DNA from: Treponema sp.
GTDB lineage: Bacteria; Spirochaetota; Spirochaetia; Treponematales; Treponemataceae
Assembly: GCA_024402695.1 (NCBI GenBank)
Contig: JAKSTG010000005.1
Span: forward strand, 1-64,000
Length of the DNA: 64,000 bases
Reading direction: 5' to 3'
The first letter of the stretch is position 1, and each line of letters starts with the position of its first letter. The notes under the pieces were generated by a model, which was not told where the DNA came from, made no database searches, and was given only the letters and a program-made list of their open reading frames with translations. The position numbers and the translations under genes are program-made. Shown one piece after another: positions 36,231 to 43,648 of the stretch.

Positions 36231-36599
36231 TTACGAATATTTTCTATATGTTTTTTGCTTTGTTGTAATAATTATTGAAGAAATGATTTTTATGATTTCC
36301 TGCAAAGAGTTTTTCAAATCTTTTAATTGGTCGTCTGTAAAATAACCTGATCTTGTGAGCAGGTTCAGCCAGTATTTCGTTTCGTTAGCTTCTTTCAGTG
36401 CAATAGAATATTTATGGATGAAGTCCGGTTTTGACTGTGCATAAACTCCTTCTGAAATGTTTGCTCCAATGCTGGTTCCACTTCTTAAAATCTGTTTACT
36501 TAAAATAAATTCTTTCTGTTCAAATACCAAATTTTTATAAAGTCTTACAATTCTCAAAGCGAAATCTTCACTTTTTTCTAAAACTAAACTATCACTCAT
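36231..36599 (-). CDS. Four-helix-bundle protein (S23/IVP family)
   Basis: 122 residues, entirely helical. The family motif LRSGTSIGANISEGVYAQSKPDFIHKYSIALKEANETKYWLNLL is that of the four-helix-bundle proteins first met in 23S rRNA intervening sequences. A GAGAGGAAAG site precedes the ATG at 36599. The rRNA context is absent here. It is flanked by heptamer arrays in inverted orientation, which may mark a mobile or rearranged segment. Molecular role unknown. Confidence 0.8.
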   Translation of the reverse strand: MSDSLVLEKSEDFALRIVRLYKNLVFEQKEFILSKQILRSGTSIGANISEGVYAQSKPDFIHKYSIALKEANETKYWLNLLTRSGYFTDDQLKDLKNSLQEIIKIISSIIITTKQKTYRKYS

Positions 36600-36669
36600 T
36601 TCTTTCCTCTCGTATTATTTTTGTTTACTAATTAATAGGCAAAAAAATTACAAAAAAGGAAAGAAGACA

Positions 36670-36706
36670 AAAAAATAACCCGAACAGATTTCTCTATCCG
36701 GGTTAC
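36670..36706 (-). terminator. glgC terminator
   Basis: On the minus strand, AACCCG and CGGGTT flank a 16-base loop and are followed by A and seven T. It sits about 60 bases after the glgC stop, beyond the heptamer array. Confidence 0.6.
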
Positions 36707-36742
36707 CGAAGATTTAATCTTTAAGCGTTGGGGTAAGTCTCA

Positions 36743-36766
36743 ACTCTTAACTCTTAACTCTTAACT
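36743..36766 (-). repeat. AGTTAAG heptamer array directly after the glgC stop codon
   Basis: Read on the minus strand, the glgC TAG is followed at once by AGTTAAG three times and AGTTGAG. This is the same unit as at 35767-35801, in opposite orientation. Confidence 0.85.
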
Positions 36767-38026
36767 CTAAATCACAGTTCCTTCCTGAATGATGGCGCCC
36801 TTGCGGATTACGATGATGCCGTCGGAAACGAAGAATGTGCCGTAGTCGCCGTCTTCGTAGGTTTTGCCAGAAACGTTGATTTTACAGTTGTCGCCGATAC
36901 GGGCGTTTTTGTCGATGATTGTTTTGGCGATTTTACAGTTCTTACCGATACCGATTGCTGGAACGCCTTTTGAAGCTTCCATGTCGTAGAAGTCTGCACC
37001 CATCATGATTACGCCGTCAAGGTCACAGCCGTCGTTGATAACTGAGCGAACACCAATAACTGACTTGTGGAGTTTTGAGTTTGTGATGATACATCCTTCA
37101 GATGCAAGACAAGAGTCCATGTCGGCCTTGTTGATTTTTGAGGCTGGCAGGTTTCTCATGTGTGTGTAGATTGGGCTCTTCATATCGTACAGATTGAAAC
37201 GTGGTTTTGGATCTGTAAGTTCGATGTTTGCATCGTAGAAGCTCTTGATTGTTCCGATGTCTTCCCAGTAATCGTCGAAGATGTAAGAGTTGATCTTTTT
37301 CTTGTCGATTGCCATTGGGATGATTTCTTTACCGAAGTCTGTGTATTCGTTGTTCAGAACTTCTTCCATTGTATCTGCATTGAAGATGTAGATACCCATA
37401 GAAGCCAGGTATTCTTTTTCTTTTGGAAGGTCACCGCGTGCAGCTTCTGGGATCTTCCATGTGTCAATGTTCAGGTCCTTTTTAGGTTTTTCCATGAATT
37501 CCTTGATGCGGTTGTTTTCATCAATCTTCATGATACCGAAACCTGATGCGTCGTGGCGGTTTACAGCTGTAGTAGCGATTGTTACATCAGCACCTGATTT
37601 GATGTGTTCGTTCAGGAATTCTTTCAGGTCCATCTTGTAGAGCTGGTCTCCGGAAAGGATGATGTAGTGTGTTGGATTCTGTGCCTTGAAGTGGTTCAGG
37701 TGTTTGCGAACGGCGTCAGCTGTTCCTTCGTACCATCCTGAGTGTTCAAGTGTCTGTTCAGCAGCCATGATTTCAACAAAGCCGTTAGAGAAACGGTCAA
37801 AGTTGTAGCTGTTTGTAATGTGCATGTGAAGTGATACAGAATTGAACTGTGTCAGAAGGTAAATCTTTTTGTAACCTGAGTTGATACAGTTAGAGATTGG
37901 GATATCAACAATTCTATATTTTCCTCCGAATGATACGGCTGGCTTTGATCTTTCCTTTGTAAGAGGGTAGAGACGGGTTCCTTTACCGCCCCCCAGAATA
38001 ATCGATACTACGCGTGGTTCTTCCAT
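36767..38026 (-). CDS. glgC: Glucose-1-phosphate adenylyltransferase
   Basis: Makes ADP-glucose for glycogen synthesis. 419 residues, normal for the family. The nucleotide-binding loop is LGGGKGTRLYPLTKERSKPAVSFGGKYRIVD (about 11-41). YEGTADAVRKHLNHF is the catalytic-region motif, GFGIMKIDENNRIKEFMEKP marks the glucose-1-phosphate site, and a left-handed beta-helix ends the protein. A GGAGCAC site precedes the ATG at 38026. No other glycogen gene is nearby. Confidence 0.96.
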   Translation of the reverse strand: MEEPRVVSIILGGGKGTRLYPLTKERSKPAVSFGGKYRIVDIPISNCINSGYKKIYLLTQFNSVSLHMHITNSYNFDRFSNGFVEIMAAEQTLEHSGWYEGTADAVRKHLNHFKAQNPTHYIILSGDQLYKMDLKEFLNEHIKSGADVTIATTAVNRHDASGFGIMKIDENNRIKEFMEKPKKDLNIDTWKIPEAARGDLPKEKEYLASMGIYIFNADTMEEVLNNEYTDFGKEIIPMAIDKKKINSYIFDDYWEDIGTIKSFYDANIELTDPKPRFNLYDMKSPIYTHMRNLPASKINKADMDSCLASEGCIITNSKLHKSVIGVRSVINDGCDLDGVIMMGADFYDMEASKGVPAIGIGKNCKIAKTIIDKNARIGDNCKINVSGKTYEDGDYGTFFVSDGIIVIRKGAIIQEGTVI

Positions 38027-38122
38027 TTATGTGCTCCTTTTTAGAGATTTTACTAAATCTTTTGTTACCTTATTATAAATCCAAATTCTCTAAAGCGCAA
38101 AAAAAATGTTTTAAAAGGAGCA

Positions 38123-38178
38123 GGGAATAGGGAATAAGGAATAATTAATTATTCCCTATTCCTTATTACTTATTCCTT
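38123..38178. repeat. Inverted heptamer array upstream of glgC
   Basis: Eight 7-base units: GGGAATA twice, AGGAATA, ATTAATT, ATTCCCT, ATTCCTT, ATTACTT, ATTCCTT. The second half is roughly the reverse complement of the first, so AATAGGGAATAA can pair with TTATTCCCTATT. It fills most of the glgC-rpmE gap (38027-38314), in which I see no gene. Confidence 0.75.
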
Positions 38179-38314
38179 GAACTCAGTTTAGTCTAAGACT
38201 TGAACAAGAATTAAGTCTCTGATAAAATGTTTAGCTGTTATAACAATATTTAAGTCTTTGTGGTTGCGGCTTGATTTATTTCTACACAACCGGGCAAAGC
38301 ACAAGGGGATCCAA

Positions 38315-38521
38315 ATGAAAAAGGATATTCATCCAGAGTACACACTCACAACAATTACTTGCGTATGCGGTAATGTAATCGAAACACGTTCAACAGTAAA
38401 AGACATCCACGTTGAAATTTGTTCAGCTTGCCACCCATTCTATACTGGTAAGCAGAAACTCGTTGACACAGCCGGACGTATCGACCGCTTCAACAAACGC
38501 TACGCTAACTTCGGTAAATAA
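38315..38521 (+). CDS. rpmE: 50S ribosomal protein L31
   Basis: 68 residues from the ATG at 38315, preceded by AAGGGGA; an upstream in-frame ATG at 38258 gives a non-conserved extension. The zinc-binding form is shown by the CVC and CSAC cysteine pairs ([42 protein letters not shown]). Sits on the large ribosomal subunit. A strong terminator follows. Confidence 0.95.
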   Translation: MKKDIHPEYTLTTITCVCGNVIETRSTVKDIHVEICSACHPFYTGKQKLVDTAGRIDRFNKRYANFGK

Positions 38522-38540
38522 TTACCCTGAAGTAATTGAA

Positions 38541-38576
38541 AAAAAGACTGCCTTTCAAGAGGTGGTCTTTTTTTAT
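38541..38576 (+). terminator. rpmE terminator
   Basis: AAAAAGACTGCC (38541-38552) pairs with GGTGGTCTTTTT (38561-38572) across an eight-base loop, with two G-U pairs, and a T-rich tail. It overlaps the region just before the plsC promoter. Confidence 0.85.
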
Positions 38577-38585
38577 TTTAAAGGA

Positions 38586-38601
38586 TATAATTTCGCCTAT
38601 G
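38586..38601 (+). promoter_or_regulatory. plsC -10 box, leaderless start
   Basis: TATAAT at 38586-38591 is followed seven bases later by the ATG at 38599. No ribosome-binding site is present; the -35 region is weak (TGGTCT about 17 bases upstream). Confidence 0.5.
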
Positions 38602-39363
38602 TCTAGTGCAATTGCAATTATCTGTATTCTTTGTATGGTTGGCGGTCCGGCATTTCTTAATATCATCGCTTATCCTGTTTCCTACAAATGGAGCCTGGCT
38701 ATTTCCGACTATATTGTAAACGTTCTGGCACATCGTCTTTTTGTTGTCCTTAACTGCTATAAAAAGTTTCATTTCTTTGCTTACCGCGAAATGGATAAAG
38801 AACTTCCTGAACAGTTCCTGGTTATTTCAAATCACCAGAGTCTTCTTGATATTCCGGCTTACATGAACTATTTCCACAACTGGAAAACTTTGCGCTTTGT
38901 TGCCAAGGATACACTGAGCCGTCACATTCCTCTTGTAAGCGAAATGCTCAGAACCCAGGAACACTGCATGGTTCCACGCAAGGCTAAGCCAATGGAAGCC
39001 ATGAAGTATATGGAAAAATTCGGTAAAAGATGTGCCGCTCGCAATCAGTGCCCGGTACTTTTCCCGGAAGGAACCCGTACAAGAACAGGGCAGGTTGGTA
39101 AATTCTACTCGGCAGGCTTCAGAAAACTGGCTGAAAGCACAGGTCTTCCTGTAGTTGTATGCGCCCTGGACGGCGGATGGGAGCTTCGTGACCTTATGAA
39201 GATCATGAGCAACCTTAAAAACGGATCTTACCGTGTAAAAGTCCTGAAAATTTACGAAAATCCTAAGACAAAAGAAGAACAGCAGCTGATTCTGGACGAA
39301 TCAAAGGTCCTTATTCAGGCCCAGCTGGATGAATGGCGCAAGAAACCTTCCAATATAAGATAG
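38599..39363 (+). CDS. plsC: 1-acyl-sn-glycerol-3-phosphate acyltransferase
   Basis: Acylates lysophosphatidic acid in phospholipid synthesis at the membrane. I start it at 38599 (MSSAIAIICILCMVG); a start at 38536 would read through the rpmE terminator hairpin. 254 residues with an N-terminal hydrophobic anchor, the catalytic NHQSLLD (the HxxxxD motif) and FPEGTRTRTGQVGKF. The 4-residue spacing and the FPEGTR block are classical. The ATG is placed for leaderless translation. Confidence 0.9.
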   Translation: MSSAIAIICILCMVGGPAFLNIIAYPVSYKWSLAISDYIVNVLAHRLFVVLNCYKKFHFFAYREMDKELPEQFLVISNHQSLLDIPAYMNYFHNWKTLRFVAKDTLSRHIPLVSEMLRTQEHCMVPRKAKPMEAMKYMEKFGKRCAARNQCPVLFPEGTRTRTGQVGKFYSAGFRKLAESTGLPVVVCALDGGWELRDLMKIMSNLKNGSYRVKVLKIYENPKTKEEQQLILDESKVLIQAQLDEWRKKPSNIR

Positions 39364-39383
39364 GTTTCGAAAGGGTTTTGATA

Positions 39384-39412
39384 TTGACATTAGTATAGAA
39401 AATCTATATTCT
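39384..39412 (+). promoter_or_regulatory. Promoter of the zinc-ribbon gene and rpsT
   Basis: -35 TTGACA (39384-39389), 17-base spacer, -10 TATTCT (39407-39412). A GGAGG site at 39433-39437 then precedes the ATG at 39444. Confidence 0.75.
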
Positions 39413-39443
39413 ATGTTTCTAATATACTAGTTGGAGGCAAAAG

Positions 39444-39617
39444 ATGGCTGGAGCAAGTAAAAACTCTCGTACAGGTAGTTCAGCACAGAAATTCATGTGC
39501 CCGGATTGCAACGGTGAAATTATAATGAAGACTATCTATGAAGGCGGTAAACTTAAGAATATCGCTGAATGTCAGGGTTGCAAACGTACAGAAAGACGTC
39601 CAAAAGATTTCAAATAA
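39444..39617 (+). CDS. Small zinc-ribbon protein (57 residues)
   Basis: A short basic protein, MAGASKNSRTGSSAQKF followed by MCPDCNGEIIMKTIYEGGKLKN and CQGCKRTERRPKDFK. Two CxxC knuckles (C19/C22 and C43/C46) form a probable zinc ribbon. Good promoter and GGAGG ribosome-binding site support expression. It lies just before rpsT, where a ribosomal or translation-linked role is plausible. It is not L33: the sequence between the knuckles and the basic tail differ. No known family assigned. Confidence 0.8.
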   Translation: MAGASKNSRTGSSAQKFMCPDCNGEIIMKTIYEGGKLKNIAECQGCKRTERRPKDFK

Positions 39618-39677
39618 TATTTTATTTGCTAACTAATTAAATTAAATAAATCTATTAAATTAGAGTGGGGGTTCCCT

Positions 39678-39953
39678 TTGGCTACTAAACAAACATCTGC
39701 AGAAAAAAGACACAAGCAGAGCGAAGTTCGCAGAATTCATAACAAAGCAATCAAATCTGAATGCAAAACATACGCACGCCAGTTCGTAGAAGCATGCCAG
39801 GCTAAAGACGAAGCAACAGCAAAAGCTAAGCTCGTTGAACTGCAGTCTGCATACGACAGCGCTCGTTCTAAGGGTGTTATGACACGCAACGCTGTATCAC
39901 GCAAGAAGTCAAGAATGATGTCTCTGTACAATGTGACATTCGCTTCTAAATAA
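39678..39953 (+). CDS. rpsT: 30S ribosomal protein S20
   Basis: 91 residues starting with TTG at 39678, after GTGGGGG. Typical S20 blocks: SAEKRHKQSEVRRIHNKAIKSECKTYARQF and SKGVMTRNAVSRKKSRMMSLYNV. Binds 16S rRNA. The TTG start may limit its own synthesis, as known for S20 in other bacteria. A strong terminator follows. Confidence 0.95.
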   Translation: MATKQTSAEKRHKQSEVRRIHNKAIKSECKTYARQFVEACQAKDEATAKAKLVELQSAYDSARSKGVMTRNAVSRKKSRMMSLYNVTFASK

Positions 39954-39980
39954 TCTAAACGAATATTTACGTGATCACGA

Positions 39981-40012
39981 AATCCGTCTGAGAGTCAGGC
40001 GGATTTTTTTTT
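39981..40012 (+). terminator. rpsT terminator
   Basis: AATCCGTCTGA pairs with TCAGGCGGATT around GAG (one G-U pair), then nine T. The following 100 bases (40013-40110) contain GC-rich fragments but no gene. Confidence 0.9.
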
Positions 40013-40109
40013 GTCCGGAGGACTTCACTGCGGTGCGCCGCCGCCTGTAAAGACTAATCCTCATGAACAGTAAATGCCGCCTGAAAAGACTTAACTAAAT
40101 CAATTTTTT

Positions 40110-40138
40110 TTGCCATACCCTGTAAAATATGGTATAAT
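40110..40138 (+). promoter_or_regulatory. HU-lnt promoter
   Basis: -35 TTGCCA (40110-40115), 17-base spacer, -10 TATAAT (40133-40138). An AGGAG site at 40151-40155 precedes the ATG at 40163, so this transcript has a normal leader. Confidence 0.75.
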
Positions 40139-40162
40139 TCTATAAAATACAGGAGTTTATAT

Positions 40163-40477
40163 ATGAAAAAAGTAACTAAAGCCGATCTTGTTGATAAAAT
40201 CCATAAGTCTGCAGAGAATGACAGTACTGATTACGGTATCAAAGAAATCCAGGATATCGTGGATATGTTCCTGAAGGAACTTAAAGGGCAGATTATTGAA
40301 GGCGGAGTGATTGAGCTTCGCGGCTTTGGAACTTTTGAACCTAAACTTCGTAACGGACGCAAGGATGCTAGAAATCCTAAGACCGGCGAAACTCACGATG
40401 TAGCTCCTCATTTTATCAGTCATTTCAGACCTGGACAGGAAATCCGCGAAGAAGTGAATAAGATTCCGGTTAAATGA
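40163..40477 (+). CDS. HU/IHF-family DNA-binding protein
   Basis: 104 residues of the HU/IHF nucleoid-protein fold. The DNA-binding arm reads GVIELRGFGTFEPKLRNGRKDARNPKTGETHDVAPH, with the invariant RNP motif and proline. The N-terminal dimerisation helices are KKVTKADLVDKIHKSA and IQDIVDMFLKELK. The stop overlaps the second lnt start by four bases (ATGA), giving a nucleoid-protein/lipoprotein-maturation operon. HU versus IHF cannot be settled from the sequence. Confidence 0.92.
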   Translation: MKKVTKADLVDKIHKSAENDSTDYGIKEIQDIVDMFLKELKGQIIEGGVIELRGFGTFEPKLRNGRKDARNPKTGETHDVAPHFISHFRPGQEIREEVNKIPVK

Positions 40478-42105
40478 AAAAAATCCTTTTCCTGACTCTT
40501 TCCGCTTTCCTCTTTTCCTTAAGTTTTCCAGGATTCCTTTTTGTAAAAGGCTGCGGTCTTTTCGCCTGGTTCTGCCTGGTGCCGCTTTTCCTTGCCATTG
40601 AAGACATGAGCCTTGAAAACTCCTTCGTTTATGGAATCTTCTACGGCGCCTTAAGCTACGGGCTCCTTTGTTTCTGGCTATGGAGCTACAGTCCCTGGAT
40701 GCTGCTTCTGGCTTCAGGTTTTTACGGCTTTTGCTATGCCATTCTCTTTGTATTGTGTAAAATCCCCACATACAGCATGAAAGGTTTTTCCTTCCTTTGC
40801 CAGGTATTTATTCTTTCGGCCTTTGACTTCATAAAGACCCGAGGATTCCTTGGCTTTTCTTACGGAGTCCTTGGCTACAGCCAGTGGAAAAACATCCCCC
40901 TTATTCAGGTTTCGGACCTTACAGGCGTCTACGGCATTTCTTTCCTTGTGATTTTATGTAACGGCATCCTTTACGCCCTGATCAAAGCCCTTCAGAACTG
41001 GAAAAATCAGAAAATTGAATTTCGGGAAAAGGCCTACAGCATTAAAAAGAACTTCTGGATTGTTCCCGGAATAAGCGGGGCGGTTTTTGTAATATTGATT
41101 TTGGGGACCATTGTATACGGATTTTCCAAAAGTAAAAAAATCACTTTGGAATGTGAAAATCTTCCCGGAAAAAAAGTGATTTTGATACAGCACAACGAGA
41201 ATCCCCGGGAAGACGGCGTGAACGTCTACGCAAAGAACATAAGCCAGATGATGGAACTTACGGACGAAGCCTTGAGCCTTTACCCGGACGCAGACCTTGT
41301 GGTGTGGCCGGAAACTGCCGTAACACCAAGCATCGTTTATCAGTATTACAGCGGAAAAGACAGCCGCAGAATCAGCATAGTTAAATCACTTCTGGAATAC
41401 ATGGAAAAGAAGGACTGCAGTTTTGTGGTTGGGAACTACCATGCGGTTCCTGAAAAGGGCACAAACGTTACAAAAGACTACAATGCCGCCATGTATTTTA
41501 CACCCAAAAAGAACCTGGTACCTCCTGAGCCTGAAATGTATTTCAAACAGCATCTGGTGCCTCTTTCGGAATCTTTCCCGGTGGAAAAGTATTTTCCAAA
41601 GGCCGGGGAATTCCTTAAAAAGCTTGGAGCAAACTTCTGGGTTCCGGGAACAGAAAGCAAGGTGTTTTATAAAGAAGAGCTTTCTTTTGGAACACCCATC
41701 TGTTTTGAGGATACTTTCCCTGACGTAACAAGAAAAATGTATAAGAACGGAGCCAGATGTTTTGTGAACCTTACGAACGACAGCTGGAGCCGGAGCCGGG
41801 CCTGTCAGTATCAGCATCTTTCCATGGCGGTTTTCCGTTCGGCAGAAACCAGATGCCCAACTGTAAGAAGTGCCACAAGCGGTCAGACGGCAATAATCGG
41901 GCCGGAAGGGAAGGTTCTTAAGGAAACGGTTCCCTTCACAAAAAGTTTTATTTATGGGGAAATTCCTCTTGTAAAGGACCATTTTGAGGAAACTTTTTAC
42001 TGTAAAAATGGAGATTTGTTCTCGTTTATTATAGTAGTTTTTTCATTGGTTTTATTGCTTATTGGAGTTATTAAAGGTATAATTAAAATATGGCAGAACA
42101 AGTAA
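40474..42105 (+). CDS. Apolipoprotein N-acyltransferase, second copy
   Basis: 543 residues. Membrane helices fill about 1-215. The nitrilase domain has E280 (LVVWPETAVT), K358 (MYFKQHLVPLSESFPV) and C410 (FGTPICFEDTFPD), the complete catalytic triad. A C-terminal helix (LFSFIIVVFSLVLLLIGVI) closes it. Unlike the copy at 1776-3722 it has no lysine-rich tail. It is coupled to the HU gene and its last 16 bases overlap the bactofilin gene, and its 3' end holds that gene's promoter. Confidence 0.9.
   Translation: MKKILFLTLSAFLFSLSFPGFLFVKGCGLFAWFCLVPLFLAIEDMSLENSFVYGIFYGALSYGLLCFWLWSYSPWMLLLASGFYGFCYAILFVLCKIPTYSMKGFSFLCQVFILSAFDFIKTRGFLGFSYGVLGYSQWKNIPLIQVSDLTGVYGISFLVILCNGILYALIKALQNWKNQKIEFREKAYSIKKNFWIVPGISGAVFVILILGTIVYGFSKSKKITLECENLPGKKVILIQHNENPREDGVNVYAKNISQMMELTDEALSLYPDADLVVWPETAVTPSIVYQYYSGKDSRRISIVKSLLEYMEKKDCSFVVGNYHAVPEKGTNVTKDYNAAMYFTPKKNLVPPEPEMYFKQHLVPLSESFPVEKYFPKAGEFLKKLGANFWVPGTESKVFYKEELSFGTPICFEDTFPDVTRKMYKNGARCFVNLTNDSWSRSRACQYQHLSMAVFRSAETRCPTVRSATSGQTAIIGPEGKVLKETVPFTKSFIYGEIPLVKDHFEETFYCKNGDLFSFIIVVFSLVLLLIGVIKGIIKIWQNK
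42055..42092 (+). promoter_or_regulatory. Bactofilin promoter inside lnt 3' end, leaderless
   Basis: -35 TTGCTT (42055-42060), 17-base spacer, -10 TATAAT (42078-42083). Six bases later comes the bactofilin ATG (42090). No ribosome-binding site is visible. Confidence 0.6.
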
Positions 42106-42518
42106 ATACAGAAAAAAGAAACATCACCGTTTTCGGCTCAGAAACAGAGTTTGACGGAGTTCTTGAATTTACAGACAGACTCGTAATTACAGGAAAATTC
42201 AACGGGAAGATCGAAGCTCCCGAAGGAGATCTTGAAATTGCAAAATCCGCAGACTGCCATGTAGGCTCAATTAAGGCCAGTTCAATTGTCATCAGCGGCA
42301 ATGTGGAAGGCACAATTGAAGCCGGAGAAAGAGTAGAAATCTGCTCTGGCAGTACAGTAAAAAGTGACATTACAACAGCACGTTTCCGTATTGCAAATAA
42401 CGTAGATTACACTGGTCAGGTAAAGATGCTGGAAGAAGAACCTTCGGTTGATCTGTTCAGCGTTGCTTCTCAGGAATTCAAAGAAGCAATGATCATCAAA
42501 GCGGATCGTGTATCATAA
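42090..42518 (+). CDS. Bactofilin
   Basis: 142 residues with the short-repeat beta-helix of bactofilins: ITVFGSETEFDGVLEFTDRLVITGKFNGKIEAPEGDLEIAKSADCHVGSIKASSIVISGNVEGTIEAGERVEI. Bactofilins polymerise into cytoskeletal filaments that position cell-wall or polysaccharide enzymes. In spirochaetes they are linked to cell shape. It lies directly before the wecA-like gene that opens the polysaccharide locus. It has its own leaderless-type promoter. Confidence 0.92.
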   Translation: MAEQVNTEKRNITVFGSETEFDGVLEFTDRLVITGKFNGKIEAPEGDLEIAKSADCHVGSIKASSIVISGNVEGTIEAGERVEICSGSTVKSDITTARFRIANNVDYTGQVKMLEEEPSVDLFSVASQEFKEAMIIKADRVS

Positions 42519-42543
42519 AAAAAGTTGACGGGAAATATAAAAA

Positions 42544-43623
42544 ATGCTGGTTATAAATCTTCTGTACTTTGCAACAGCTCTGGTAATCTCTATCATTCTG
42601 GAATTCTGCACAATCAATTTTTCTGCAAAGCACAATCTTTACGATTCAGTTGACGAAAGAAAAATCCATTCAGGAAATATCAGCCGTCTTGGCGGCTTCG
42701 GATTCATGGTTCCGTTCATCGTTCTGGGACTTTTCTGCTTTATCCGCTTTGCAATGAAAGACGTTGCCGAACTGGACAACTGTTCAGTTTGGGGGCTTCT
42801 TGCCTGTGCTGCCATTATTTATGTTTCAGGAACAGTAGATGATATTAAAGACCTGAATCCATGGATCAAGCTTGGACTTCAGATTCTTGCCATCGTTGTT
42901 TGCTATGGATTTTTTGCATTCCAGTTCAGAAACGAAAAATTTTCAATCCTTAATTTTTCGAACTTTTCTATAATTTCACTTTTTGTTCTTGCCCTTGTAT
43001 TTGTATTTTTTATTGGAACAATCAATGCCTATAACCTTATAGACGGAAGCGATCTTCTTTCTTCCTGTGTAAGTATCTTTGTGATTTTTTCACTGGGCTG
43101 GTTCCTTAAAGATACAGACCCTGTACTGTTCACACTTACAGTGATTCTTTGCGGCGGCATTCTTGGCTTCATGATTTTCAACAAACCAAACGCAAAGATC
43201 TTCATGGGCGACGGCGGTTCACAGAGCCTTGGAATCATCATCGCATATCTTTGTCTTATGGTAATTGCCAGAAGCAAGAGTCCTATACTTTCACATCTTA
43301 TTTGCATGAACTTTGTAGCTCTTCCATGTATAGATACAATTGCTGCTATCTGGAGAAGAATGCGCCAGCACGTTGGAATCTTTACTGCAGACAAATTCCA
43401 TATGCACCACAAGCTTCTGGCCCTGGGTTGCAAGAAGTGGGGAATCGCCATTGTAGTTTCTCTGGTTCAGATTATTGTGTGCGCACTTGCCTTTGTTTCA
43501 TGGAACCTTAAAGATACAAACTATTGTCTTAGTGTGGCTATCCAGTGTGTTACTTTTGCAGGAATTGTAGCTTATTTTGCAGTCCTCCATTACAGAGCAC
43601 ACAAAGTTGTTGATGTAAAATAA
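42544..43623 (+). CDS. Undecaprenyl-phosphate GlcNAc-1-phosphate transferase (WecA/TagO-like)
   Basis: A 359-residue polyprenyl-phosphate sugar-1-phosphate transferase with ten or eleven membrane helices. Family motifs are visible: the aspartate pair in VSGTVDDIKDLNPWIKLGLQ, NAYNLIDGSDLLSS, MGDGGSQSLG and the HIHH-like FHMHHKLLALG. It primes a lipid-linked glycan. It sits at the head of the AT-rich glycan locus but has core-like base composition itself. With the WecG/TagA-family enzyme at 60165-60899 it would make a GlcNAc-ManNAc type linkage unit. Confidence 0.9.
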   Translation: MLVINLLYFATALVISIILEFCTINFSAKHNLYDSVDERKIHSGNISRLGGFGFMVPFIVLGLFCFIRFAMKDVAELDNCSVWGLLACAAIIYVSGTVDDIKDLNPWIKLGLQILAIVVCYGFFAFQFRNEKFSILNFSNFSIISLFVLALVFVFFIGTINAYNLIDGSDLLSSCVSIFVIFSLGWFLKDTDPVLFTLTVILCGGILGFMIFNKPNAKIFMGDGGSQSLGIIIAYLCLMVIARSKSPILSHLICMNFVALPCIDTIAAIWRRMRQHVGIFTADKFHMHHKLLALGCKKWGIAIVVSLVQIIVCALAFVSWNLKDTNYCLSVAIQCVTFAGIVAYFAVLHYRAHKVVDVK

Positions 43624-43648
43624 TAGTTTTTTCTTTAATTTTAATCTA

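Noticed and set aside
36231..36599. Avd accessory protein of a diversity-generating retroelement
   Set aside because: The fold family is related, but there is no reverse transcriptase, template repeat or variable repeat nearby.
38123..38178. CRISPR array
   Set aside because: Units are seven bases with no spacers, and no cas genes are in the window.
39444..39617. Ribosomal protein L33
   Set aside because: Two CxxC pairs fit, but the N-terminal Gly/Ser/Lys stretch and the basic tail do not match L33.
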